From positions 5,829-12,382 of the forward strand of contig PMAM01000081.1 in assembly GCA_003152595.1 (NCBI GenBank): DNA of 6,554 bases, read 5' to 3'. The stretch comes from Acidobacterium sp. Its GTDB lineage: Bacteria > Acidobacteriota > Terriglobia > Terriglobales > Acidobacteriaceae. Every line of letters starts with the position of its first letter. The first letter of the stretch is position 1. Shown here piece by piece: positions 1 to 6,554 of the stretch. Under the pieces are notes generated by a model. That model worked only from the letters and a program-made list of their open reading frames with translations. It was not told where the DNA came from and searched no databases. A program made the position numbers and the translations under genes.

Positions 1-569
1 AAGTGCGCCGCAAACGCGAAGGGCAGTCCAAGCTGCGCGGCGAGCTGCGCGCTGAAATCGCTCGAGCCCAGCAGAATGATGGGGACGTTCGTGTTCTGTC
101 CTGGAATCGCTTTGACGGCCTGGCCGGGGCGTTCGGGTCCGAGATAGGCGCGTAGTTCTTCAAGAAGAGCAGGAAAGTCGTCGCCGGACTGGTGATGGTC
201 GCGCCGCAGAGCACGCAGGGTGTGGAAGTCGCCGCCGGGCGCGCGGCCCAGACCGAGGTCGATGCGATCCGGGTAGATGGCGGCGAGGGTGCCGAATTGC
301 TCGGCAATGACCAGCGGGGCATGATTGGGCAGCATCACTCCACCGCTCCCGACGCGGATCGTTTTCGTAGCCGCTGCGATGTGGCCAATCAGGACCGAGG
401 TTGCGGAGCAGGCGATTCCGGCGATGGAGTGATGCTCGGCCAGCCAGAAACGCTGGTAGCCCCACGCTTCAGCGCGCTGGGCGAGGTCGACGGAGCGCGC
501 GATGGCGGGTCCGGGCAGCTCGCCGGGGCGCATGCCAACCAGGTCGAGAATGGAAACCGGAAGAGACAC
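1..569 (-). CDS. Luciferase-like (LLM class) flavin-dependent oxidoreductase, YhbW-like, 3' end beyond window
   Basis: The first 189 codons of a flavin-dependent oxidoreductase are visible, and the reading frame continues past the left edge. Landmarks are SILDL (7-10 region), FWLAEHH (41-47), a glycine-rich strand VGSGGVMLPNH (73-83), PLVIAEQFGTL (85-95), DRIDLGLGRAPG (101-112), LLGSS (166-170) and AQLAAQLGLPFAFAAH (174-189). These match the bacterial-luciferase family 'group 1' subfamily, of which E. coli YhbW is the familiar member. Such proteins are usually about 330 residues, so somewhat over half is present. The fold is a TIM barrel that uses reduced flavin; the substrate of this subfamily is generally unknown, and a cytoplasmic location is expected. 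The GTG at 569 was chosen because an in-frame TAA lies three codons upstream (576-578) and the conserved SILDL strand precedes the next start, an ATG at 533. No convincing Shine-Dalgarno precedes the GTG. The gene lies 88 bp downstream of a permease gene on the same strand. Confidence 0.9.
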   Translation of the reverse strand, partial: MSLPVSILDLVGMRPGELPGPAIARSVDLAQRAEAWGYQRFWLAEHHSIAGIACSATSVLIGHIAAATKTIRVGSGGVMLPNHAPLVIAEQFGTLAAIYPDRIDLGLGRAPGGDFHTLRALRRDHHQSGDDFPALLEELRAYLGPERPGQAVKAIPGQNTNVPIILLGSSDFSAQLAAQLGLPFAFAAH

Positions 570-609
570 GCTGCGTTAGATGAAGCAGCGACAGCGAAGG
601 GTGCGAGAG

Positions 610-644
610 AGCCTGAAGCTGGAAGCCAGTAGCCTGAAGTTGCT
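610..644. repeat. Short tandem array of 7-bp units (AGCCTGA-like)
   Basis: Read on the plus strand in steps of seven, this stretch gives AGCCTGA (610-616), AGCTGGA (617-623), AGCCAGT (624-630), AGCCTGA (631-637) and a degenerate AGTTGCT (638-644). Units one and four are identical, and AGC heads the first four. The array lies wholly in the gap between the oxidoreductase start and the permease stop. An internal CTGG-AAG-CCAG dyad (619-629) could form a small hairpin. Its function is unknown. Degenerate heptamer arrays occur between genes in several bacterial groups, and slippage is a likely origin. Confidence 0.6.
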
Positions 645-657
645 CCTGTTAACGCCG

Positions 658-3144
658 TTACTCGTCGCGGATCGCCTCCATGGGATCGACGGAGGCCGCG
701 CGTCCCGCCGGGAAAATAAACGCGACGGTCAGCACCGCCAGCAACACCGCCAGCGTGGCCAGCGCAATGAGCGGACTGCCTGCGCTCACCCCAAAGAGCA
801 GAGACAGCAGGAATCGGCCGGCGGCAGCAGCCAGAGTGGCGCCGGCGACGGCACCGATCAGGATACGCAGCGCGGCTGCGCGCGCCAGGGTCGAAACAAT
901 TTGCTGGCGGCGCGCGCCGAGCGCCATGCGGATGCCGATCTCGCGGCGCCGCTCGGTGACGGAGCGCGAGAGGATTCCGTAGAGGCCCGTGGCGACAAGG
1001 GCGAGGGCGAGCAGCGCGAATCCGCCGGAGACGCTGGAGAGCAGGCGTTGCTGGCTCAGGTTGTAGTTGATGGCGTCACGGAAAAGCCACGTGCGCGGCT
1101 GCGGCGTTCCGGGAAAAATATGGGCAAACGCCTCGCGAATGGCGGTGGCTGCCATTCGTGGACTCGCGGCGCGTACCGCGATGTTTATGTAGGACGTGGG
1201 ACGCTTTTCGGCTTCCAGGGGCAGGTAGACGGTTAGCGGAGAGGGCTGGAGAAGGCTGGCAAGGCGCGCGTCTTCCGCGACACCTATGACCCGGCAGCCC
1301 ACCCGGTCTTCGGGCTTTTCGGTTCCGTTGCCTGAGTTCAGGAAACGGCCGAGCGCGGACTGGCCGGGGAAGAAATATGCCGCGGCTCCGGCACTGAGGA
1401 TACAGGTGGGGTCGCCGGAGAGATCGGCGGCGGTAAAACCATGACCCTGGAGGATGCGAGTGCCCATCGTGCGGAAGTACTCCATCGAAACAGGCTGCGG
1501 CCAGACTTGCTCATTGACGTGGAGATTTCCCTTCGTGTCGCGTGTGTAGTAGTCACTCACCGAAAATCCACCGGAGATGGGGGCCAGAAACATGAGAGCA
1601 GCCGACTGTACGCCGGGTGTGGCCTGCACCTGCTGGAGGAACTCGACGTTGCGGACCGTCTGATCGGCCCGCGCCATACCCACATTGCTGAAATCGAGTT
1701 CGGCCATCAGAACACGGTCTGCGGCAAAGCCCGAGTGCTCATGCAGGTACGTCAGTAACGTGCCGCCAAGCAGGAGAGCCGCGTTGAGCAGCGCCACGCC
1801 AAGCGCCACCTGCACGGGCAGAATCCAGCGGCCGATGTTGGCGGTGGATCGGCCGGAACCTGTCAGTCGCAGGTCGAGAGCGTTTGCACGGCTGGAAGCG
1901 CGCCATGCCGGCCACAATCCAGCGAGCAGAGCAGCGCCAACACCGATGGTCGCGGCGAAGAGAAAGACCGCCGCACCCGCATCGAGATGGACTTCTGTGG
2001 GGGATCCTGGTTCGGCAATCATATTGACCAGCAGCCGGGCCAGCTCCCGGCCGACCGCTCCACCGCCGAGAAGGCCCGCGATGCCGAGCAACAGAGTTTC
2101 TGTGAGCACCTGTGACATGAGCCGGCCGCGCGTCGCACCCAGAGCGTTGCGCATCGCGAATTCGTGCAGTCGTCCGCTGACACGCGAGAGCACCAGAAGA
2201 GCGATGTTGACGCCACAGAGGAGCATCATGAGACCGCAGAGGGCCTCAAGAGCGAGGAGGGGTTTGCTGAATCGAAAACGAAGCCAGGAACGGCCACTCC
2301 GCCCGGACTCGACGCCGAGCTGGTAGCCTGAGAAGAAGCCGCCGTTGAGGAAACGATGCGACGGATCGGCGGCCTCGTTGAGGTTCTCCCGGATGGAGGC
2401 CAGATTGGCCTGCGCTTGACGGACACTCTCTCCCGGGCGCAAGCGGCCCATGACGGTGAGCCAAAAGGACCCGGAAAGGTTGTCGATCATGGCGTTCTTG
2501 TGCAGCACATGCTCGAAGGAAAGAGGAAGCAGCACGTCCGGACTCTGCCCAGCCTGGACTCCCGTGAACCCCTGGGGCAGGACGCCCACAATGTAAACGT
2601 TGCCGCCCTCCGGGACAAAAGCGTCTTTGAGTTGGAGGGTCTGGCCGATGACCGCAGGATCGGCATGGAAGGCACTCTGCCAGTAATCCCAGGAAATCAG
2701 CGCCTCGGGCTGATAGGGCGCGCCGGGCTCGCCGGCCCGAGACTCGAACCCGCGGCCGAGCACCGGTCGAATGTCGAGAACGCTAAAGACCGGGCCGGTG
2801 GCCATGGCGATGGGAATCTTCTCCAACTGGCCCTCGCGCTGCAAAACAGCGTCGCCGTCGCTCCACGCGAATAATCCAGTTGCGACTTCCTGTCGCTGCT
2901 CCAGGGCTTGGTATTGCCCGTAGGAAAGCCCGATTTCGCTCTCGCCTTTGCGGAAGGTATAGCGGATCAGTTCGCCGGGATTCGGGACGGGGAGGCTCCT
3001 GAGCAGGATCGACCAGGTGAGCAGAAAGATGGCGGTGTTGGCGCCGATGCCGAGAGCCAGGGTGACGATGGCCACAACGGCGTATCCAGGCGATTTGCGG
3101 AGCTGCCGGAGCGCGAAGCGAAGATCCTGTGCGAGGGTGGACAT
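658..3144 (-). CDS. ADOP-family FtsX/MacB-type permease (second of a tandem pair)
   Basis: An 828-residue inner-membrane permease with the ADOP layout. It has an N-terminal juxtamembrane segment (DLRxALRQLRKSP, 7-19) and a first membrane helix at about 21-45. A MacB-like extracytoplasmic domain spans about 50-290, and a first FtsX module about 297-420 has three helices and the coupling segment EFAMRNALGATRGRL (328-342). A linking helix lies at about 440-463 and a second outside domain at about 470-695. The second FtsX module (about 703-825) carries REIGIRMALGARRQQI (734-749) and ends in AASVDPMEAIRDE. By homology with MacB/LolCE-type transporters it should move or mechanically transmit something across the envelope using a separate ATPase; no ATPase is encoded here and the substrate is unknown. 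The frame can open at a TTG five codons earlier (3159), but ATG 3144 has GGGAG 8 nt upstream and begins at the family's usual MxxLxQDLR. The upstream paralogue ends 46 bp away. Confidence 0.93.
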   Translation of the reverse strand: MSTLAQDLRFALRQLRKSPGYAVVAIVTLALGIGANTAIFLLTWSILLRSLPVPNPGELIRYTFRKGESEIGLSYGQYQALEQRQEVATGLFAWSDGDAVLQREGQLEKIPIAMATGPVFSVLDIRPVLGRGFESRAGEPGAPYQPEALISWDYWQSAFHADPAVIGQTLQLKDAFVPEGGNVYIVGVLPQGFTGVQAGQSPDVLLPLSFEHVLHKNAMIDNLSGSFWLTVMGRLRPGESVRQAQANLASIRENLNEAADPSHRFLNGGFFSGYQLGVESGRSGRSWLRFRFSKPLLALEALCGLMMLLCGVNIALLVLSRVSGRLHEFAMRNALGATRGRLMSQVLTETLLLGIAGLLGGGAVGRELARLLVNMIAEPGSPTEVHLDAGAAVFLFAATIGVGAALLAGLWPAWRASSRANALDLRLTGSGRSTANIGRWILPVQVALGVALLNAALLLGGTLLTYLHEHSGFAADRVLMAELDFSNVGMARADQTVRNVEFLQQVQATPGVQSAALMFLAPISGGFSVSDYYTRDTKGNLHVNEQVWPQPVSMEYFRTMGTRILQGHGFTAADLSGDPTCILSAGAAAYFFPGQSALGRFLNSGNGTEKPEDRVGCRVIGVAEDARLASLLQPSPLTVYLPLEAEKRPTSYINIAVRAASPRMAATAIREAFAHIFPGTPQPRTWLFRDAINYNLSQQRLLSSVSGGFALLALALVATGLYGILSRSVTERRREIGIRMALGARRQQIVSTLARAAALRILIGAVAGATLAAAAGRFLLSLLFGVSAGSPLIALATLAVLLAVLTVAFIFPAGRAASVDPMEAIRDE

Positions 3145-3152
3145 CGTGGTTT

Positions 3153-3157
3153 CTCCC
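3153..3157 (-). promoter_or_regulatory. Ribosome binding site deciding the start of the second permease
   Basis: On the minus strand GGGAG lies 8 nt before ATG 3144. It overlaps the alternative TTG codon (3157-3159) that would add five residues (MGETT), so the TTG cannot be served by this site and the ATG is the better start. Confidence 0.75.
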
Positions 3158-3161
3158 AATG

Positions 3162-3180
3162 TGTAACAACAGTGGTTACA
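3162..3180. promoter_or_regulatory. Inverted repeat TGTAAC-N7-GTTACA between the two permease genes
   Basis: TGTAACAACAGTGGTTACA has perfect 6-bp arms (3162-3167 and 3175-3180) around a 7-nt centre. It fills much of the 46-bp gap, beginning 18 bp upstream of the second permease's ATG and ending 11 bp from the first permease's stop. No T-run follows on either strand, so it is a poor intrinsic terminator. The arms and 19-bp span would suit an operator for a dimeric helix-turn-helix regulator (TetR- or PadR-like half-sites are of this kind), or an mRNA hairpin that sets the relative expression of the two genes. The role is an inference; only the symmetry is observed. Confidence 0.5.
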
Positions 3181-3190
3181 AACGCACGGT

Positions 3191-5653
3191 TTATTCCGTG
3201 TGCAGGGCTTCGATAGGATCGACGCTCGCCGCGCGCCGAGCCGGCAGGTAGCTGGCTGCGAGTCCGCAAAGACCCAAGGTCAATACGACCAGCAGAATCG
3301 TGGCAGCGTCCCAGCCGGAGGCTCCGTAAAGAAACGAACGCAGGACGCTGCTGCCCGCCCAGGCAACACCGAGGCCCGCAGCCATGCCGACCGCCAGCAA
3401 AACGAGAGCGTGGCGCAGGACCAGCCAAAGGATGTTTTCGCGCTGCGCGCCCAGAGCAATGCGGAGGCCGAGTTCGCGGGTGCGCTGGCTGACCGAGTAC
3501 GCAAGCAGGCCGTAGATACCCGCCACTGCGATGAGCAGGGCAACGAACCCAAAGATGGCCAGCAGACGGGCGGCCAGAGTCTGTCCTCCGAGGGAGTTAT
3601 CGACCACCTGCTGCATCGTGGTCTGGTCGGCGAAAGCCAGGTTCGGGTTCAGCTCATGAACGGCGTCGCGGACGGCCCGGAAAGCCACTTCAGGAGCCAG
3701 ATGGGTGCGCACCACGATATCCATGTGGAAGCCGGCGAGGATCGAGTACATGTCCTGTCCGGGGACGAGCTGCTCGAGATCGAAGTAGATTTCAGGGGCC
3801 GATGCGGCGCGCACGGAATCCTGGTGAACGTCGGCAATGGTCCCCACAATCGTGGCGGTGAGTGCCTTGTTGTCATCATCCCACTTGAGCCGGGTGCCCA
3901 GGGGACTGCGGCCGTGCAGCACACGCCGCACGAATTCCTGGTTGACAACAGCGGCGAGCGGAGCGCCGGCATGGTCGGTTTCCTGGAAACCGCGGCCGCT
4001 GGTGATGGCAATGCCCATGGTGCGGAAATAGTCGGCATTGCTGGCGCGCACGGCGGCACCCCCGACATCTTGTTTGGACGGCTGGGGTTGATCCGCGGGC
4101 CAGATATCGAGGGTGAAGTGGTTCGAGGTGAAGGGGCGGATGGTAGACAAGCCGACGGACTGAATGCCGGGCGTGTGGCGCAGCTTCTCCTGCAGCGGAT
4201 CGTAAAAGCCGGTGACGATGCTCGGAGCCTTGGCGTCGCCGCCCGCCCACCAGGCGCCGTGGGTGGGCATGAAAATCGAAGTGGCATCGACCTGGTCGGG
4301 GGAGAAGCCGAGGTTCGTGCGACGGAGCTGCCAGAGCGTCTGGATGAGCAGGCCCGCCGCGATCAGCAGCGCCAGCGTCATGCCGATCTCGCCCACGATC
4401 AGGGCATCGCGCCAGCGCGCATGCTTCCTGCTGGTGCCCGATGCGGCGGCACCGTCGCGCAGGCCTTCCTGCATGGGCAGATTCGCGCCGTACAGACCTG
4501 GGCCGACGCCAAAGAGAACTGCCGAGAGACACGAGAAGAGAATCAGGACCGCGCAGACGGCGGCATTGACATGAATGTGTTCGCCAAACGGCATCGCATT
4601 GGCGAGGTAATGACTGAGGATGCGCAGCGAAACCCAGGCAGCGCCGAGCCCGGCAGCTCCGCCGGCGAGGCTGACCAGCAGGCTCTCGGTGAGGAATTGC
4701 CGGATAAGGCGCGATTTCGCCGCGCCCAGTGCACCGCGGATCGCCAGCTCTCGGCGGCGGGCGTTGGCGCGCGCCAGCATCAGGCCGGCAAGGTTCGCGC
4801 AGGCGATCAGCCACACCACGGCGACCGCGGCATCGAGCGCGTACAGGCCGGAGCGCACATTGTCGGTTGCCACGTCGCGCAGCGACTCCACGCGCACCGG
4901 CTCGGTCGACTCATTGGCATACTCGTGCAGCAGTTGCGCATGGATGGCCGAGATTTCCTCCTGCGCCTGCCTGACCGAGATGCCCGGCCGCAGCCGAGCC
5001 ACGGCCGACAGCGAGGAGTTGCCACGATCCTCAAATGAGGGATCGTTGGGCAGAGGCGAGTAAATTTCATCGCCGGTGGTCTGGGGAAATTCGAAACCGG
5101 GCGGCATCACGCCGATCACGGTGTACGGCTCGCCGTTGATGGGCACCGTGCGTCCGATGATGGATCGGTCGGCATGAAAGACCTTGTGCCACACGGAGTC
5201 GCCCAGGATCACGACCTGGGCGCGACTTTGTTTCGCATCCTCGGGAAGAAAGCCGCGGCCGATGGCGGGCTGCGCTCCGAGAACGTCGAACAAGTTAGCG
5301 CTGGAACTGATCTGCGCGACCAGCTCCGGATTATCGCGGCCGCCCAGCGTGGGGACCTGGATCGTCCACCAGGCCATGTCGGAGAAAACGTGCGTGCGGC
5401 TCTTCCAGTCACGAACGTCGGGCAGGGAAGCGGGATCGAATCCGCCGCCATTCAGCGGATGCGGCGCGATCATGACCAGCTGCGAGGCGCTGCGATACGG
5501 CATGGGCCGCAGCAGAACCTGTTCGATCACCGAGAACATCGCAGCATTGACGCCAATGCCCAGCCCCAGCGTAATGATCGCCGTGACGGCGAAGGCGGGG
5601 GACTTTCTGAGTTGTCGCAGGGCGTAGCGAAGGTCCTGGGGCAGAGAAGACAT
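3191..5653 (-). CDS. ADOP-family FtsX/MacB-type permease (first of a tandem pair)
   Basis: An 820-residue permease with two complete FtsX modules. The N-terminal DLRYALRQLRKSP (7-19) leads into a first helix at about 21-46, followed by a MacB-type extracytoplasmic domain (about 50-268) with typical motifs such as IGRGFLPED (131-139), VILGDSVW (148-155), VIGVMPPGFEFP (179-190) and ARLRPGISVRQAQ (219-231). FtsX module one spans about 270-395, with coupling segment RELAIRGALGAAKSRLIRQF (301-320). A helix at about 414-436 precedes the second outside domain (about 445-692). FtsX module two (about 695-817) has RELGLRIALGAQRENI (726-741) and the closing ARRAASVDPIEALHTE. About eight membrane helices are expected. 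The sequence is close to canonical ADOP proteins. The family is annotated as a permease without a partner ATPase nearby; its substrate is unknown. ATG 5653 has GGAGA 7 nt upstream and begins exactly where the family begins. It is the first gene of the probable permease operon. Confidence 0.95.
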   Translation of the reverse strand: MSSLPQDLRYALRQLRKSPAFAVTAIITLGLGIGVNAAMFSVIEQVLLRPMPYRSASQLVMIAPHPLNGGGFDPASLPDVRDWKSRTHVFSDMAWWTIQVPTLGGRDNPELVAQISSSANLFDVLGAQPAIGRGFLPEDAKQSRAQVVILGDSVWHKVFHADRSIIGRTVPINGEPYTVIGVMPPGFEFPQTTGDEIYSPLPNDPSFEDRGNSSLSAVARLRPGISVRQAQEEISAIHAQLLHEYANESTEPVRVESLRDVATDNVRSGLYALDAAVAVVWLIACANLAGLMLARANARRRELAIRGALGAAKSRLIRQFLTESLLVSLAGGAAGLGAAWVSLRILSHYLANAMPFGEHIHVNAAVCAVLILFSCLSAVLFGVGPGLYGANLPMQEGLRDGAAASGTSRKHARWRDALIVGEIGMTLALLIAAGLLIQTLWQLRRTNLGFSPDQVDATSIFMPTHGAWWAGGDAKAPSIVTGFYDPLQEKLRHTPGIQSVGLSTIRPFTSNHFTLDIWPADQPQPSKQDVGGAAVRASNADYFRTMGIAITSGRGFQETDHAGAPLAAVVNQEFVRRVLHGRSPLGTRLKWDDDNKALTATIVGTIADVHQDSVRAASAPEIYFDLEQLVPGQDMYSILAGFHMDIVVRTHLAPEVAFRAVRDAVHELNPNLAFADQTTMQQVVDNSLGGQTLAARLLAIFGFVALLIAVAGIYGLLAYSVSQRTRELGLRIALGAQRENILWLVLRHALVLLAVGMAAGLGVAWAGSSVLRSFLYGASGWDAATILLVVLTLGLCGLAASYLPARRAASVDPIEALHTE

Positions 5654-5660
5654 GCGCAGC

Positions 5661-5665
5661 TCTCC
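5661..5665 (-). promoter_or_regulatory. Ribosome binding site of the first permease
   Basis: GGAGA on the minus strand lies 7 nt before ATG 5653. Sequence and spacing are near ideal and support this start. Confidence 0.7.
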
Positions 5666-5681
5666 GAAATTTGGATCAGCA

Positions 5682-5687
5682 ATTGTA
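5682..5687 (-). promoter_or_regulatory. Possible -10 box of the permease operon (TACAAT)
   Basis: TACAAT on the minus strand differs from TATAAT at one position and would place transcription start roughly 20 nt before ATG 5653. No recognisable -35 hexamer sits 16-18 bp upstream, where the sequence is the GC hairpin instead, and there is no extended-10 TG. The call rests on the hexamer and its position alone. Confidence 0.22.
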
Positions 5688-5697
5688 GCGCCGGTCC

Positions 5698-5719
5698 CGA
5701 CGGCGGCCGGGCGCCGTCG
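5698..5719. repeat. Perfect 8-bp GC-rich inverted repeat (hairpin)
   Basis: CGACGGCG (5698-5705) and CGCCGTCG (5712-5719) are exact reverse complements around the 6-nt loop GCCGGG. The stem is very stable for its size. On the minus strand it is followed by GGACCGG rather than T residues, and on the plus strand by AAAGATTG, so it is not a standard intrinsic terminator. It lies 45 bp upstream of the first permease's start, between that gene and the end of the EAL gene. It could be a Rho-assisted 3' end for the EAL transcript, a protein site, or simply chance in GC-rich DNA. Confidence 0.45.
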
Positions 5720-5858
5720 AAAGATTGATTCCTGAGACGATGATGCCCTGCGGAGGGACTCGCCGATGTCCGGAATTGGCCCGGATTGTTCGGAAATGGG
5801 CAGTGGTTTCTTACGGCCGGATCGGAAGCCCTGGAGCCCGCAGAGAGCGCCCGATTCG

Positions 5859-6554
5859 CTAATTCGCGACGGAGGCTATGGGCTTAACGCTGCTCGATGC
5901 GTCGTCGTCCTCATCCAGCCGCGAACGATCGCTGGAGAAACCGAAGGTGCGCGCACGCAGAAGCTCGGAGCATTCCTGCGGGGGCAGAGCCGGGCTGCAG
6001 AGGTATCCCTGCATCTCCGGACACATCTGCTTCTGCAGGTAGTCGAGTTGCTGGTGGGTCTCAACGCCTTCTGCAATGCAGGTGAGGCCGAGGTTGTGAC
6101 CCAGGTTGATGATGCTGCGGACGACGGTTTCCGCGGTGGGTTGCGAGGCCAGGTCGCGCATAAACGAGCGGTCGATCTTGATGCGGTCGAACTGGAATCT
6201 TCTGAGATAGCCGAGCGACGACCACCCGGTGCCGAAGTCGTCCAGCGACAGGCTCACGCCGAGCTTCTTCAGGTTGCGCATGGCAGCGATGGTGACCTCG
6301 GACTCGTCCATCGTCAGGCTCTCGGTGAGTTCAAGGTCGAGCCATCGCGCGTCGAGGCCCGTCTCGCGCAGGATGCTTTCGACGGTGCTGACCAGGTCTC
6401 CGGTGCCAAACTGCTGCGCGGAGAGATTGACGGCCATGCGCACCGGAGGAATGCCCTGGCTCTGCCATTCGGCATTCTGTCGGCAGGCGGTCCTGAGCAC
6501 CCAGCTGCCCACTTCCGCCATCAGTCCCAGCTCCTCCAGCTGAGGAATGAACTG
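5859..6554 (-). CDS. EAL-domain protein (probable cyclic-di-GMP phosphodiesterase), 5' end beyond window
   Basis: 231 C-terminal codons and a TAG stop are visible; the frame is open to the right edge, so the internal ATG at 6521 is not the real start. Residue numbers count from the window edge. Seen in order are FIPQLEELGLMAEVGSWVL (2-20), VNLSAQQF (42-49), LELTES (74-79), DDFGTG (105-110), IKIDRSF (125-131), IAEGVE (160-165) and MQGYLCSPALP (181-191). In EAL enzymes the matching Asn (43), Glu (75), Asp-Asp (105-106), Lys (126), Glu (162) and Gln (182) bind metal and substrate; all are present, so hydrolysis of c-di-GMP to pGpG is likely. The EAL motif itself lies about 50 residues before the visible part, so activity cannot be confirmed. 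Any GGDEF, PAS or sensor domain would also be off-window. A Ser/Asp-rich tail (207-221, including DEDDD) follows the domain and looks disordered. The next gene downstream is 205 bp away, so cotranscription is doubtful. Confidence 0.93.
   Translation of the reverse strand, partial: QFIPQLEELGLMAEVGSWVLRTACRQNAEWQSQGIPPVRMAVNLSAQQFGTGDLVSTVESILRETGLDARWLDLELTESLTMDESEVTIAAMRNLKKLGVSLSLDDFGTGWSSLGYLRRFQFDRIKIDRSFMRDLASQPTAETVVRSIINLGHNLGLTCIAEGVETHQQLDYLQKQMCPEMQGYLCSPALPPQECSELLRARTFGFSSDRSRLDEDDDASSSVKPIASVAN

Larger units (their letters stand above)
5654..5858. other. Intergenic region between EAL gene and permease pair
   Basis: This 205-bp stretch separates two genes of the same orientation. 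It holds the first permease's ribosome site, a possible -10 box, a perfect 8-bp hairpin (5698-5719) and three loosely similar CGGAWTTGG-like words (5771-5779, 5782-5790, 5791-5799). No reading frame with gene-like features was seen, nor a hairpin followed by a T-run that would end the EAL transcript. Its length, against 46 bp between the permeases, suggests that the permease pair has its own promoter here. Confidence 0.5.

Noticed and set aside
192..632. A 146-codon plus-strand frame opposite the oxidoreductase
   Set aside because: The minus-strand frame has clear luciferase-family motifs throughout, and this frame has none.
648..660. Dyad TAACG-C-CGTTA over the stop codon of the second permease as a terminator
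   Set aside because: The arms are only 5 bp with a 1-nt centre, which cannot form a normal hairpin loop, and no T-run follows.
580..1236. A 218-codon plus-strand frame opposite the end of the second permease
   Set aside because: It is an antisense shadow that begins in the intergenic repeat and has no recognisable domain or ribosome site.
3170..3177. Octamer CAGTGGTT shared with 5801-5808, also upstream of a permease gene
   Set aside because: A single 8-bp match at different distances from the two starts is readily expected by chance in 6.5 kb.
3200..5038. A 612-codon open frame on the plus strand opposite the first permease
   Set aside because: It lies entirely antisense to a well-supported permease gene. 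Its composition (rich in Gly, Arg, Gln, Glu, Asp) has no membrane segment, motif or domain I recognise. Long antisense frames are common opposite GC-rich genes.
658..5653. Calling the two permeases MacB
   Set aside because: MacB has an N-terminal ATPase domain and one permease module. These proteins lack any Walker motif and have two FtsX modules each, so the ADOP family is the better name.
5174..5728. A 184-codon plus-strand frame across the start of the first permease
   Set aside because: It overlaps the permease start, its ribosome site and the hairpin, and shows no family features.
6519..6521. ATG as the start of the EAL gene
   Set aside because: The frame stays open to the window edge, and the 11 codons before it (FIPQLEELGL) are conserved EAL-domain sequence, so the gene simply continues beyond the window.

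Overview
The window is a GC-rich bacterial stretch carrying four protein genes, all on the minus strand. Read in transcription order they are: the C-terminal part of an EAL-domain (cyclic-di-GMP phosphodiesterase type) protein entering from the right edge, two consecutive full-length FtsX/MacB-type permeases of about 820 residues, and the N-terminal part of a luciferase-like flavin-dependent oxidoreductase running off the left edge. The two large permeases have the layout of the 'acidobacterial duplicated orphan permease' (ADOP) family: two FtsX modules in one chain and no ATPase next to them. The family is strongly expanded in Acidobacteriota, so an acidobacterium (Terriglobia/Acidobacteriaceae-like) is the likely source. 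This is an inference from family distribution, not from a marker gene.

Layout from left to right: 1-569 is the partial oxidoreductase, close to E. coli YhbW. 570-657 is an 88-bp gap holding a short tandem array of 7-bp units. 658-3144 is the second, more diverged ADOP permease. 3145-3190 is a 46-bp gap with a perfect 6-bp inverted repeat (TGTAAC-N7-GTTACA). 3191-5653 is the first ADOP permease, closer to the canonical sequence. 5654-5858 is a 205-bp gap with a strong GC hairpin and a possible -10 box. 5859-6554 is the partial EAL protein.

The two permeases are very probably cotranscribed: same strand, 46-bp gap, and each has its own good Shine-Dalgarno site. They share their N-terminal segment and C-terminal tail but differ widely in the extracytoplasmic domains, which suggests an old tandem duplication with divergence of the outward-facing parts. 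Nothing links the EAL protein or the oxidoreductase to the permeases beyond shared orientation. I found no tRNA, rRNA, CRISPR array, insertion sequence or phage gene. Apart from the small intergenic elements the region looks like ordinary acidobacterial chromosome, and I do not see evidence of a previously undescribed multi-gene system.
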